Of a stretch of DNA of 32,849 nt, positions 23,912-31,862 are shown in pieces. Under the pieces are notes generated by a model. It ran no database searches, was not told where the DNA came from, and worked only from the letters and a program-made list of their open reading frames with translations. Source of the DNA: Chromatiaceae bacterium (GTDB lineage: Bacteria; Pseudomonadota; Gammaproteobacteria; Chromatiales; Chromatiaceae); contig JAJDOL010000054.1 of NCBI GenBank assembly GCA_022340195.1, positions 1-32,849 on the forward strand, given 5' to 3'. Each line of letters starts with the position of its first letter. The first letter of the stretch is position 1. Both the position numbers and the translations under genes were made by a program.

Positions 23912-26900
23912 ATGAAGCTTACCGATGTCTTCGTCCACCGCCCGGTCCTCGCCAGCGTGGTGAGCCTGCTGATCTTCGTGCTCGGCCTGCGTGCCCTGTC
24001 CGAGATGGAGGTGCGCCAGTACCCCTTGACCCAGAACACCGTGGTCACGGTCACCACGGCCTATCCTGGCGCCAGTAGCGAGCTGGTCAAGGGCTTCATC
24101 ACGACCCCATTGCAGCAAGCCATTGCCGAGGCCGACGGCATCGATTACCTGACTGCCACCAGCACCCAGGGCGTATCGGTAATCGAGGCCAACATGCGCC
24201 TCAACTACGATCCGAACGCGGCGGTGTCGGAGATCCAGTCCAAGGTCGCGAGCCAGACCAATGTGCTGCCGGACGCGGCGCAAAACCCGGTCATCGCATC
24301 CACCACGGGCGACGCAACGGCGTTGATGTACCTGGCCTTTTACAGTCGGGATATGACGCTGCCGCAGATCACCGACTACCTGATCCGCGTGGTCCAGCCC
24401 CAGCTCCAGGCCCTGGACGGAGTGGCCAAGGCGCAGCTGATTGGCAACCAGACCTTCGCCATGCGCGTCTGGCTGCACCCGAACCGCATGGCCTCCCTCG
24501 GCGTCGGCGGCGAAGAGGTATCGCAGGTCTTGCAGGCCAACAACTACCTGGCCGGCATCGGCCAGATCAAGGGCGATAACGTCCAGATCGACCTGTCCAC
24601 TACCACCGACATCAGCGGAGTCGAGGATTTCCGCAACCTCGTGGTGCGCGAGGAGGCGGACGCCCTGATCCGGCTGCAGGACATCGCCGACGTGGAGCTG
24701 GGTCCCGCCGATACCGACTCGGCGACTCTTTACAAGGGCATCCCGGCGATCTTTATCGGCGTCGAACAGACTCCCGGCGCCAACCCGCTCACCGTCGCCG
24801 GGCGCGTGCAAGACCTGCTGCCGAGCCTGGAGACCCAGTTCCCCGAGGGCCTGGAGGCGCACATCCCCTACGACGCCAGCGAGTTCATCGAGGAGTCGAT
24901 CAACGAGGTCTTCAAGACCTTGGCGGAGGCGGTGCTGATCGTGCTGCTGGTGATCTTTCTGTCTCTGGGCTCGCTGCGCGCCGCAGTCGTGCCGTCGGTG
25001 GCGGTGCCGCTGTCCATCGTCGGTGCGGCCTTCCTGATGCTGTTGATGGGGTTTTCCGTCAATCTGCTCACTTTGCTGGCGATGGTGCTGGCCATCGGTC
25101 TCGTCGTCGACGATGCCATCGTCGTGGTGGAGAATGTGCACCGGCATCTGGAGATGGGCAAGGACGGCATCACCGCGGCCGTGGATGCCGCGCGCGAGCT
25201 GGGCTTGCCGATCCTGGCTATGACCACGACCCTGGTCGCCGTCTACGCCCCTATCGGATTCATGGGCGGCCTCGTGGGCTCCCTGTTCGTCGAATTCGCC
25301 TTCACGCTGGCCGGTGCGGTGCTGATCTCCGGTGTCGTCGCGCTTACCCTGTCGCCGATGATATCCGCACGGGTGCTGCGTTCGGGCAAGCAGCAGGGGC
25401 GCTTCGAGCACGCGGTGGAACAGCTCTTTCAGGGCGTCGCCCGAGCCTACGGCAAGGCCCTGCACGGCTGGCTCGAGTATCCGGGTGTGACCCTGCTGGT
25501 GGCACTGGTGATCATCGCCGGCATCTATGCAATGTACAGCATGACCAAGAAGGAGCTTGCACCCACCGAGGACCAGAGCATCCTGTTCTTCATGGGCACG
25601 GCGCCGCAGACTGCCACCATCGACTACGACATCCGCTACCTGAAGCAGGTGCAACAACTGTTCGAGACCGTCCCCGAATATCAAGAGAGTTTCATCCTGG
25701 CCGGCTTCGGCGGCGACCCGAGCACCACCTTCGGCGGCTTTAAGATGTCCCCGCCTTCCGAGCGCCAGCGCTCGCAGATGGCCATCCAGCCGCAGTTGCA
25801 GGGCGGGCTTGGGCGGATCACCGGGCTGCAGACCGTGATCTTCCCGCGTCCCAGTCTGCCCACCCCGGGCAACGGAATTCCGGTGGAGTTCGTCATGGTC
25901 TCCGACGCCGACTTCGAGGAGATCGACGCCCTCGCCGACCAGTTGCTCGGGCAGGCCATGGGCAGTGGCAAATTCATGTTCCTGCAGAAAGACGTCAAGT
26001 ACGAACGCCCGCGCACCATCATCAATGTCGACCGCGACTTGGCCGGCGACCTCGACATCAGCATGGAGGACCTCGGCCGCAGTCTGGCGGTGATGCTCAA
26101 TGAAGACTATGTGAACTGGTTCAGCCTCGAGGGACGCAGCTACAAGGTCATTCCGCAGGTGGACCGGGCCGCCCGCAACGACATCTCGGATGTGGAGGAC
26201 TACTACATCCGCACCGGCGGCGGCGACCTGTTGCCCCTCTCGACGTTGGTGGAGATCAGCAAAGACGTGGAGCCGTCCAAGCGCACCCAGTTTCAGCAGC
26301 TCAACTCCATCACCTTGTCCGGCGTCATGACCCCCGGCGTCTCCCTCGGCGATGCACTGACTTATCTGGAACAGACCGCCGGCGAGGTCTTCCCGCGCAA
26401 CGTCCGTTGGGACTACAAGGGCGAGTCGCGCCAGTTCAAGACCGAGGGCGGCGCGCTGGAGATGACCTTCTTCCTATCCCTGTTGATCATCTATCTGGTG
26501 TTGGCGGCTCAGTTCGAGAGCTGGCGCGATCCATTCGTCATCCTGATGTCCGTGCCACTGTCCATTGCCGGCGCCATGGCGTTCCTGTTCCTGGGCTTCG
26601 CCAGTATCAACATCTACACCCAGGTGGGGCTGATCACGCTGATCGGTCTGATCGCCAAGAACGGCATCCTGATCGTCGAGTTCGCCAACCAGGTGCGCGA
26701 GCGCGAGGGCCTGGACAAACGAGCCGCGGTGGAAAAGGCATCCCAGATCCGGCTGCGACCCATCCTGATGACCACGGTGGCCATGCTGGTGGCGATGACC
26801 CCACTCCTCACCGCCGGGGGCCCCGGGGCGGTCAGCCGTTTCGACATCGGTCTGGTCATTACCACCGGGTTGGGCATCGGCACCCTGTTCACGCTATTCA

Positions 26901-27001
26901 TCGTGCCGGCGGTCTATGTGCTGATCGCGGCGAACGAGGTGCTGAAACAGGTCGGTGACGAAGCCACGCCCGAAGCACCGAGTGCGTTCCATACGCCATG
27001 A
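23912..27001 (+). CDS. RND efflux pump, HAE-1 type
   Basis: A 1029-residue AcrB/MexB-type drug-proton antiporter. It shows the N-terminal helix VFVHRPVLASVVSLLIFVLG, the first porter domain beginning VRQYPLTQNTVVTVTTAYPGAS, the TM4 proton-relay pair Asp400-Asp401 in GLVVDDAIVVVENVHRH, and TM10 LIGLIAKNGILIVEFANQVRE with the conserved Lys. Two symmetrical halves with large periplasmic loops are evident and the length is normal. Ribosome site GGCGGAG overlaps the adaptor's stop. No outer-membrane factor gene follows, so it must use one encoded elsewhere. Substrates are unknown. Position after ftsH suggests co-expression with a membrane protease. Confidence 0.93.
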   Translation: MKLTDVFVHRPVLASVVSLLIFVLGLRALSEMEVRQYPLTQNTVVTVTTAYPGASSELVKGFITTPLQQAIAEADGIDYLTATSTQGVSVIEANMRLNYDPNAAVSEIQSKVASQTNVLPDAAQNPVIASTTGDATALMYLAFYSRDMTLPQITDYLIRVVQPQLQALDGVAKAQLIGNQTFAMRVWLHPNRMASLGVGGEEVSQVLQANNYLAGIGQIKGDNVQIDLSTTTDISGVEDFRNLVVREEADALIRLQDIADVELGPADTDSATLYKGIPAIFIGVEQTPGANPLTVAGRVQDLLPSLETQFPEGLEAHIPYDASEFIEESINEVFKTLAEAVLIVLLVIFLSLGSLRAAVVPSVAVPLSIVGAAFLMLLMGFSVNLLTLLAMVLAIGLVVDDAIVVVENVHRHLEMGKDGITAAVDAARELGLPILAMTTTLVAVYAPIGFMGGLVGSLFVEFAFTLAGAVLISGVVALTLSPMISARVLRSGKQQGRFEHAVEQLFQGVARAYGKALHGWLEYPGVTLLVALVIIAGIYAMYSMTKKELAPTEDQSILFFMGTAPQTATIDYDIRYLKQVQQLFETVPEYQESFILAGFGGDPSTTFGGFKMSPPSERQRSQMAIQPQLQGGLGRITGLQTVIFPRPSLPTPGNGIPVEFVMVSDADFEEIDALADQLLGQAMGSGKFMFLQKDVKYERPRTIINVDRDLAGDLDISMEDLGRSLAVMLNEDYVNWFSLEGRSYKVIPQVDRAARNDISDVEDYYIRTGGGDLLPLSTLVEISKDVEPSKRTQFQQLNSITLSGVMTPGVSLGDALTYLEQTAGEVFPRNVRWDYKGESRQFKTEGGALEMTFFLSLLIIYLVLAAQFESWRDPFVILMSVPLSIAGAMAFLFLGFASINIYTQVGLITLIGLIAKNGILIVEFANQVREREGLDKRAAVEKASQIRLRPILMTTVAMLVAMTPLLTAGGPGAVSRFDIGLVITTGLGIGTLFTLFIVPAVYVLIAANEVLKQVGDEATPEAPSAFHTP

Positions 27002-27168
27002 CGGGCTTGGTCTCGGGGATTGCCGCGCCCGATTGATGAACCGGGATATCTCGCGGCTGCAACAGTCAAATCCGTGAGGCGGGGGCATGCGGGAATCGCG
27101 ACGGCTCTGAAGTGTTGGATAGCGGCCCGCGATTGTAGGAATTGATCTCGTCGAAACGGGGTGATGAT

Positions 27169-27477
27169 ATGAAAAAGGCGGTGATGGGGTTCGCAATGGC
27201 GATGTCATTTTTTCACGGAATCGCGAGCGCATGTTCCATGGAGGACGCGCAGAACGTCCAGATCGGCGACCACGAGGGAGTCCAGGGCCACTGCTCCAAC
27301 AACGGACTTCGGATATCCTGCAGCAGCGTCCAAGACGGCGGAATATTGTGCGACGGCCCCGGGGGGAGCTACTCGGGCGACGATTTGAACGAGCTTATAT
27401 TTTCGGCCTGCGGATGCACCTCTAATCAGGAAGAAAAAGAAAAGGAGCAGAGGGCCCTTGATGAACGGCTTGACTGA
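27169..27477 (+). CDS. Small secreted cysteine-containing protein, unknown family
   Basis: A 102-residue protein with a signal peptide (MKKAVMGFAMAMSFFHGIASA, likely cut before CSMED). The mature part has six cysteines (22, 42, 51, 61, 81, 83), suggesting disulfides, and is acidic. It ends in a charged helix (EEKEKEQRALDERLD). The start is chosen at 27169 because the hydrophobic core begins right after it and GGGGTGAT precedes it. I do not recognise the family. It lies 167 bases after the RND pump gene; bases 27002-27168 show no gene and may hold its promoter. Confidence 0.6.
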   Translation: MKKAVMGFAMAMSFFHGIASACSMEDAQNVQIGDHEGVQGHCSNNGLRISCSSVQDGGILCDGPGGSYSGDDLNELIFSACGCTSNQEEKEKEQRALDERLD

Positions 27478-27565
27478 CAGGGTTTCCGCACAGGATCGGC
27501 GCGCGCTGTTTGTGTAGCTTCAGCCACCGGGTCTGCGTCGGTCGGTGCTGGACCCCGACCGCAAG

Positions 27566-27999
27566 CTACGCCCTAGCTGCTCGCCGAGTTCCCTCGGGCT
27601 CCGCCTCGTCTGTGCCGAGGCTTACGGGGTCTTGGTGGATGATGATGTCCGAGTGCGTCCAGCGGTCGCGGATGCGTTGTTCGACCGCGACTGCGATACG
27701 GTGGGCTTGGAGCAGCTCGAGCTCGTCGTCGAGCTCGATGTGAAGCTGGATGCCGATCACTTGCCCGGATTGGCGGGTACGCAACCCATGGACACCGCGT
27801 ACCATCGGCACCGACAGTACAAGGTCCATGATCGCATGGCCGAGTCCACCAGCGAGACCAGCACGCTGACGGAGCCGGTAGCGAGCCAGGCCGCCAGCTT
27901 GGCGGCAATCAGCAGCGCCGCTGCCGCGACGGAGGCAGAGGTCGCGAGTCCCGGCAGTCGTGCAGTCTCGCCGGGTATCGCGACCGAAGGCGACGCCAT
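27566..27999 (-). pseudogene. fieF-type cation-efflux (CDF) gene with large internal deletion and frameshift
   Basis: From the ATG at 27999 the frame gives the first helix of FieF/YiiP (RLPGLATSASVAAAALLIAA then LATGSVSVLVSLVDSA), including the Asp that starts metal site A. At about 27826-27842 the reading passes to another frame that continues with the FieF C-terminal domain: LSVPMVRGVHGLRTRQSG, IQLHIELDDELELLQAH and SDIIIHQDP. Roughly 165 residues (helices 2-6 and the start of the cytoplasmic domain) are missing. A good ribosome site (AAGGTG) remains. The product cannot transport Zn2+ or Fe2+. Bases 27478-27565 hold nested inverted repeats (GTAGCTT/AAGCTAC and CGGTCGG/CCGACCG), possibly the old terminator. 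Confidence 0.85.
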
Positions 28000-28067
28000 C
28001 TAACGGCACCTTGGGGCGATAGCGATCCGCCGGGCATGTGCCCTCACCGGATCCTGAGGTAGGGTCA

Positions 28068-28712
28068 CTATTGAGGCATTTGCTGCATCATTTGGGCGCG
28101 ATGCGCGGCCTGGTGGGCCGCGAACTCCTCCGGCCCAACAATTCCATCGCCATCCGTATCGATGTCCTCGAAGGTCGGGGCGTTCGGCAGATTACGCATG
28201 GGGTAGCCTTGCTGGGAACGCTCTGCGATGCGCTTGGCACGCGCCTCGTCGAATTCCTCCTTGGTGAGAGTGGCGTCCGCATTCAGGTCGAAATCCGCGA
28301 AGACCGGCATGTTCTGTCCCATGCCGCGACCCATGCCCGGCCCCATCCCCATGCCTGAGCCCATGCCGGCTCCGGTACCCATGCCTGGGCGACCCTGCAT
28401 GCGGGTCTGCTGGGCGGCGGCAAATTCCTCCGGTGTGATGCTGCCGTCGCCGTTTTGATCGAAGACCGAGAAGGGGGGTGCATTGGCGGCACCGCGCATG
28501 GGCGCACCCTGGGCCGACTGGGCCGCCATGCGGTCCGCACGAACCGACTGAAATTCCTGCTCTGTGACATGGCCATCGCCGTTCATGTCGAATGCCTCGA
28601 ACGTCATGGGACCGCGCGAAGGCGGCTCTACGGATTGCGCGGCAGCCGGCACGCCAGCCGCAGTAATCATCAGACCGAGGCAAAGAAAACCGAAGCGATT
28701 TGCATAGATCAT
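28068..28712 (-). CDS. Exported EF-hand protein with internal duplication
   Basis: A 214-residue protein with signal peptide (about 1-25, LCLGLMITAAGVPAAAQ) and four EF-hand loops at about 42-53 (DMNGDGHVTEQE), 85-96 (DQNGDGSITPEE), 142-153 (DLNADATLTKEE, weaker because Ala replaces the central Gly) and 185-196 (DTDGDGIVGPEE). Loops 1 and 3, and 2 and 4, are exactly 100 residues apart and share flanks (PMR then NAP before loops 2 and 4), so the protein is a duplicated two-hand unit. A Met/Gly-rich linker (about 105-135) joins the halves and could bind soft metals. It probably binds Ca2+ in the periplasm. The ATG at 28712 has GGAG 8 bases upstream. Confidence 0.85.
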   Translation of the reverse strand: MIYANRFGFLCLGLMITAAGVPAAAQSVEPPSRGPMTFEAFDMNGDGHVTEQEFQSVRADRMAAQSAQGAPMRGAANAPPFSVFDQNGDGSITPEEFAAAQQTRMQGRPGMGTGAGMGSGMGMGPGMGRGMGQNMPVFADFDLNADATLTKEEFDEARAKRIAERSQQGYPMRNLPNAPTFEDIDTDGDGIVGPEEFAAHQAAHRAQMMQQMPQ

Positions 28713-29142
28713 ATGCTGTCTCCAAGTGGAATCTAACAATCCAGGGACCTGTATCCGTCCCTGAAGCCTATCGTGTGACACACCCCCAGCTTCACGACGT
28801 CTGCAGGTACGGCCTCGGCGACGATCCGGAACGACGTCCAACGCGGATCTTTGCTGCGAGGACCGAAGTTGCTGCAGGGCGGTGGTATACCGGGCCAGTA
28901 TGCGGCTACTCGTACCCAAGAGGTCGATTTCGACATGACCGAGGATACGCCCACGACAATTGCGGCCTTTACTACACGCCCCTCGATATCCAAGCCTTCG
29001 ATCGGCCATCGGTAGGCGGACGCGGTCCGACACAAGCGGAGAGGATTGGCCAAGCTCGATTGTGAGCATCCTGGCGGCGGAAGAGGCGACTCCGGATGCG
29101 ACGCCCGCCGCAAGGAGCGCGAAGCGAATCCTCCCCGACCCC
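28713..29142. other. Intergenic stretch with a palindrome, no supported gene
   Basis: This 430-base gap separates the EF-hand gene start from the lon stop. CAGGGAC (28742-28748) and GTCCCTG (28757-28763) form a perfect 7-base palindrome 30 bases upstream of the EF-hand start codon, a candidate operator. Open frames exist on both strands, but none shows recognisable protein character or a convincing start. A decayed gene on the minus strand is possible but not supported. Confidence 0.4.
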
Positions 29143-31518
29143 TCAGCGCGCCTCCGTCACCGCCTTGCGCCCTTCAGGGGCCTCGCCAAACCCCGGGATC
29201 GCCGCAGCAAAGACCTCCTCGATCCTCTCGGCGAAGACAAGCTCCAGTTCCTTGCGCACCTGCTCGGGCAACTCGGCCAGGTCGGGCTCGTTCTCTTTCG
29301 GCAGGATTACGCGATTGAAGCCGGCGCGGTGGGCCGCGAGCATTTTTTCCTTGATCCCGCCCACCGGCAACACCAGCCCGCTCAGCGTGATTTCGCCGGT
29401 CATGGCGGTGTCGCTGCGCACCGGTGTCGCAGTGTAGGCCGAGGCCAAGGCGGTGGCCATGGTGACACCCGCGGATGGGCCGTCCTTGGGGGTTGCCCCC
29501 GCCGGCACGTGAATGTGCACGCCGGATTTGCGAATACGCTCCTTATCGATGCCCAGCGCGTCGGCTTGAGACCAGATATAGCTCTGTGCCGCCTTGGCGG
29601 ATTCCTGCATCACACTGCCGAGCTGGCCCGTGAGCAACAGATCCCTGCCCTCGGGCAGCAGCACCGCCTCCACATAGAGCACCTCGCCGCCGGCTTCGGT
29701 CCAGGCCAGTCCCGGTACTACACCGTGGGGCAGGGATTGTCGCCGCAACTCCCGCGCGAGTCTGGGCGGACCCAGATACTCCATGACCCCCTCCCTGGTC
29801 AGCGTGACCGGCTGGGTGTTGCCCTCTGCAACGCGGGTTGCCACCTTACGGGCGATACGCCCCAGCGCACGCTCAAGCGAGCGCACACCCGCTTCGCGTG
29901 TGTAGCTGCGAATGATGTAGTCGAGTGCCTCGTCCCCTACCACCAGTTGGCCATCCTTCAGACCCGCGTCCTGCATCCGGCGTCCCAGGATATAGCGCCG
30001 GGCGATCTCGCGTTTCTCCAGATCGCTGTAACCGGGTAGCCGCAACACCTCGATGCGATCGAGCAGCGGCGCGGGAATGCTGTCCAGGGTATTGGCAGTA
30101 CCGACAAAGAAGACCCTGGAGAGGTCGAACGGCAAGTCGAGGTAGTTGTCCTGAAACGCGACGTTTTGCGACGGGTCGAGGATCTCCATCAGGGCTGCCG
30201 CCGGGTCCCCGCGGAAATCTCTGCCCAGTTTGTCGATCTCGTCGAGCATGAGCAGGGGGTTTTTCACCGCGGCGCGTCGAATTGCGCGGATGATGCGCCC
30301 GGGCATGGCCCCGACATAGGTGCGTCGGTGCCCTCTGAGCTCCGCTTCGTCGTGCAATCCGCCCAGGCTCATTCGCTCGAATACCCGGCCCAGCGCACGG
30401 GCGATGGATTGGCCGAGCGAGGTCTTACCGACCCCGGGCGGTCCAACGAAGCACAGGATCGGTGCCTTGGCCTCCGAATTGAGCTTCATCACCGCCAAGT
30501 GCTCGATAATGCGGTCCTTGACCTCCCGCAGATCGAAGTGGTCCTCATCGAGAATGGCGCGCGCATTGGCAAGGTCGAGATTGTCCTCCGTGGTCTTTTC
30601 CCACGGCATATCCAATATCAGGTCGACATAGCTGCGGCTGATCTGGTAGTCGGGCGAATTGGCCGACATGCGCTCGAGCCGCGACAGCTCCTTCTCAACG
30701 TCCTTGCGCACCGATTCAGGCAATGAAACCTCTTCCATCCGCCGGCGCAGCTCAGCCACTTCCGCCTGCTCCGGGCTCGACTCTCCGAGCTGCGCCTGGA
30801 TCTCGCGCAACTGTTGACGCAGCATCATCTCGTGCTGCTCCTTGGTCATCTTGGACTCCACCGCTTTGGAGATCTGGCTCTGTACCTCCAGCACCTGCAC
30901 CTCGTGGTTGAGGTAGTCCACGACCAGCCGCAAGGCATCCAACTGGCTGTTGGCCGCCAGCAGGCGATTCTGCTTCTCGACATCGATGGCGGTCATCGAC
31001 GACAACACGTAGGCCTGCTGTATGGGCCGTTCCAGATCCGAGACCATCCGCGCGAGGTCGATCTGCATCTGCGGTGGGCCCAAAGACAACATGCGCGCGG
31101 CGAGCTCCAGCATGGTACGGTGCAGCGCTTCCACCTCCGGGCCCGTATCTTCCGGCTCCGACAGGTACCTGACCCGAAACAGGGGAAAAGGCGACGTCTG
31201 CACCACCTCGACCGGCTCGATGCGGCGGCTGCCCTGGAGCATGACCTGGATGGCGCCCTCGCGCCGCTGCATGCGCCTGATGACGCAAAGCGTACCGACA
31301 GGAAAAAGGTCTTCCTTTGCAGGCTCCTCGACCGAGGGGTCGCGCTGAGCGAATATCGCAATCTGCTTGTCTTCGGTCGCCAGCGCGGCCTCCACTGCAG
31401 CCAGCGATGCCGGGCGACCGGCGGTAATCGGCAGCATCATATTTGGAAAGGCCACACCGTTTTTCAGCGGAAAAACGGGAAAGCCCGGAGAACCGCTCGT
31501 ATCCGGCGCTGAATCCAT
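29143..31518 (-). CDS. lon: ATP-dependent serine protease Lon
   Basis: A 791-residue cytoplasmic AAA+ protease. The LonN substrate domain (about 10-205) begins [19 protein letters not shown]; a coiled-coil linker and the AAA+ module follow, with Walker [10 protein letters not shown] (about 359-367) and Walker [11 protein letters not shown]. The protease domain has the Ser-Lys dyad Ser682 in KDGPSAG and Lys723 in GGIKEK, matching E. coli Ser679 and Lys722. The ATG at 31518 is chosen because AGAGGTAGG precedes it; this site overlaps the hsp20 stop, with only 5 bases between the genes. It is therefore probably the third gene of an outer-membrane protein, hsp20, lon operon. The context differs from the usual clpX-lon-hupB order, so it may be an accessory copy. 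Confidence 0.92.
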   Translation of the reverse strand: MDSAPDTSGSPGFPVFPLKNGVAFPNMMLPITAGRPASLAAVEAALATEDKQIAIFAQRDPSVEEPAKEDLFPVGTLCVIRRMQRREGAIQVMLQGSRRIEPVEVVQTSPFPLFRVRYLSEPEDTGPEVEALHRTMLELAARMLSLGPPQMQIDLARMVSDLERPIQQAYVLSSMTAIDVEKQNRLLAANSQLDALRLVVDYLNHEVQVLEVQSQISKAVESKMTKEQHEMMLRQQLREIQAQLGESSPEQAEVAELRRRMEEVSLPESVRKDVEKELSRLERMSANSPDYQISRSYVDLILDMPWEKTTEDNLDLANARAILDEDHFDLREVKDRIIEHLAVMKLNSEAKAPILCFVGPPGVGKTSLGQSIARALGRVFERMSLGGLHDEAELRGHRRTYVGAMPGRIIRAIRRAAVKNPLLMLDEIDKLGRDFRGDPAAALMEILDPSQNVAFQDNYLDLPFDLSRVFFVGTANTLDSIPAPLLDRIEVLRLPGYSDLEKREIARRYILGRRMQDAGLKDGQLVVGDEALDYIIRSYTREAGVRSLERALGRIARKVATRVAEGNTQPVTLTREGVMEYLGPPRLARELRRQSLPHGVVPGLAWTEAGGEVLYVEAVLLPEGRDLLLTGQLGSVMQESAKAAQSYIWSQADALGIDKERIRKSGVHIHVPAGATPKDGPSAGVTMATALASAYTATPVRSDTAMTGEITLSGLVLPVGGIKEKMLAAHRAGFNRVILPKENEPDLAELPEQVRKELELVFAERIEEVFAAAIPGFGEAPEGRKAVTEAR

Positions 31519-31523
31519 GGTGC

Positions 31524-31862
31524 CTACCTCTTGTCGTGCAGACGAATCAACAACATGCCGTCTCGATACTCGGTGTGCAGATCCACGGAGTCGATCGCGC
31601 AGGGCAACCGGATGCTGCGCCGGAACCAATCGTAGGCGATCTCCATGGACAATGGCTCCCGGGTTTCCGATACGCTCCAGTCCCTGCGCCGGCCTTCTAC
31701 AATCAGGGAATCACGTTGCACTTGGATACGGATATCCTGTTCCGCCACCCCTGCAAGCTCGAGCTTCGCCAGCCAGCCATCGGCACAGCGATACACATCC
31801 ACCTTTGGATGCCAGCCGCTGCGTGCGTAAAGAGCAAATGACGGTTCTTTCATATGCCACAT
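31524..31862 (-). CDS. Small heat-shock protein (Hsp20/alpha-crystallin family)
   Basis: A 112-residue ATP-independent holdase. Nearly the whole protein is the alpha-crystallin domain: PKVDVYRCADGWLAKLELAGV, then DIRIQVQRDSLIVEGRRRD, MEIAYDWFRRSIRLP and the closing YRDGMLLIRL. The N-terminal arm is very short and the C-terminal I-x-I tail is missing, so oligomer assembly may differ from classical Hsp20. Its ATG (31860-31862) shares bases with the TGA of the upstream outer-membrane protein (ATGA), and lon follows after 5 bases. An in-frame ATG at 31853 is an alternative start. Partnership with Lon is a plausible hand-over of aggregated clients. Confidence 0.88.
   Translation of the reverse strand: MWHMKEPSFALYARSGWHPKVDVYRCADGWLAKLELAGVAEQDIRIQVQRDSLIVEGRRRDWSVSETREPLSMEIAYDWFRRSIRLPCAIDSVDLHTEYRDGMLLIRLHDKR

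Noticed and set aside
22448..25684. A 1078-codon open frame on the minus strand opposite ftsH, the adaptor and the RND pump genes
   Set aside because: It is the antisense shadow of GC-rich genes: extreme His, Gln, Asp and Gly content, no domains, and three well-supported genes on the other strand.
28713..29069. A 5' extension of the EF-hand reading frame on the minus strand
   Set aside because: The signal peptide begins at the ATG at 28712, which has its own ribosome site; the extension is Arg-rich and featureless.
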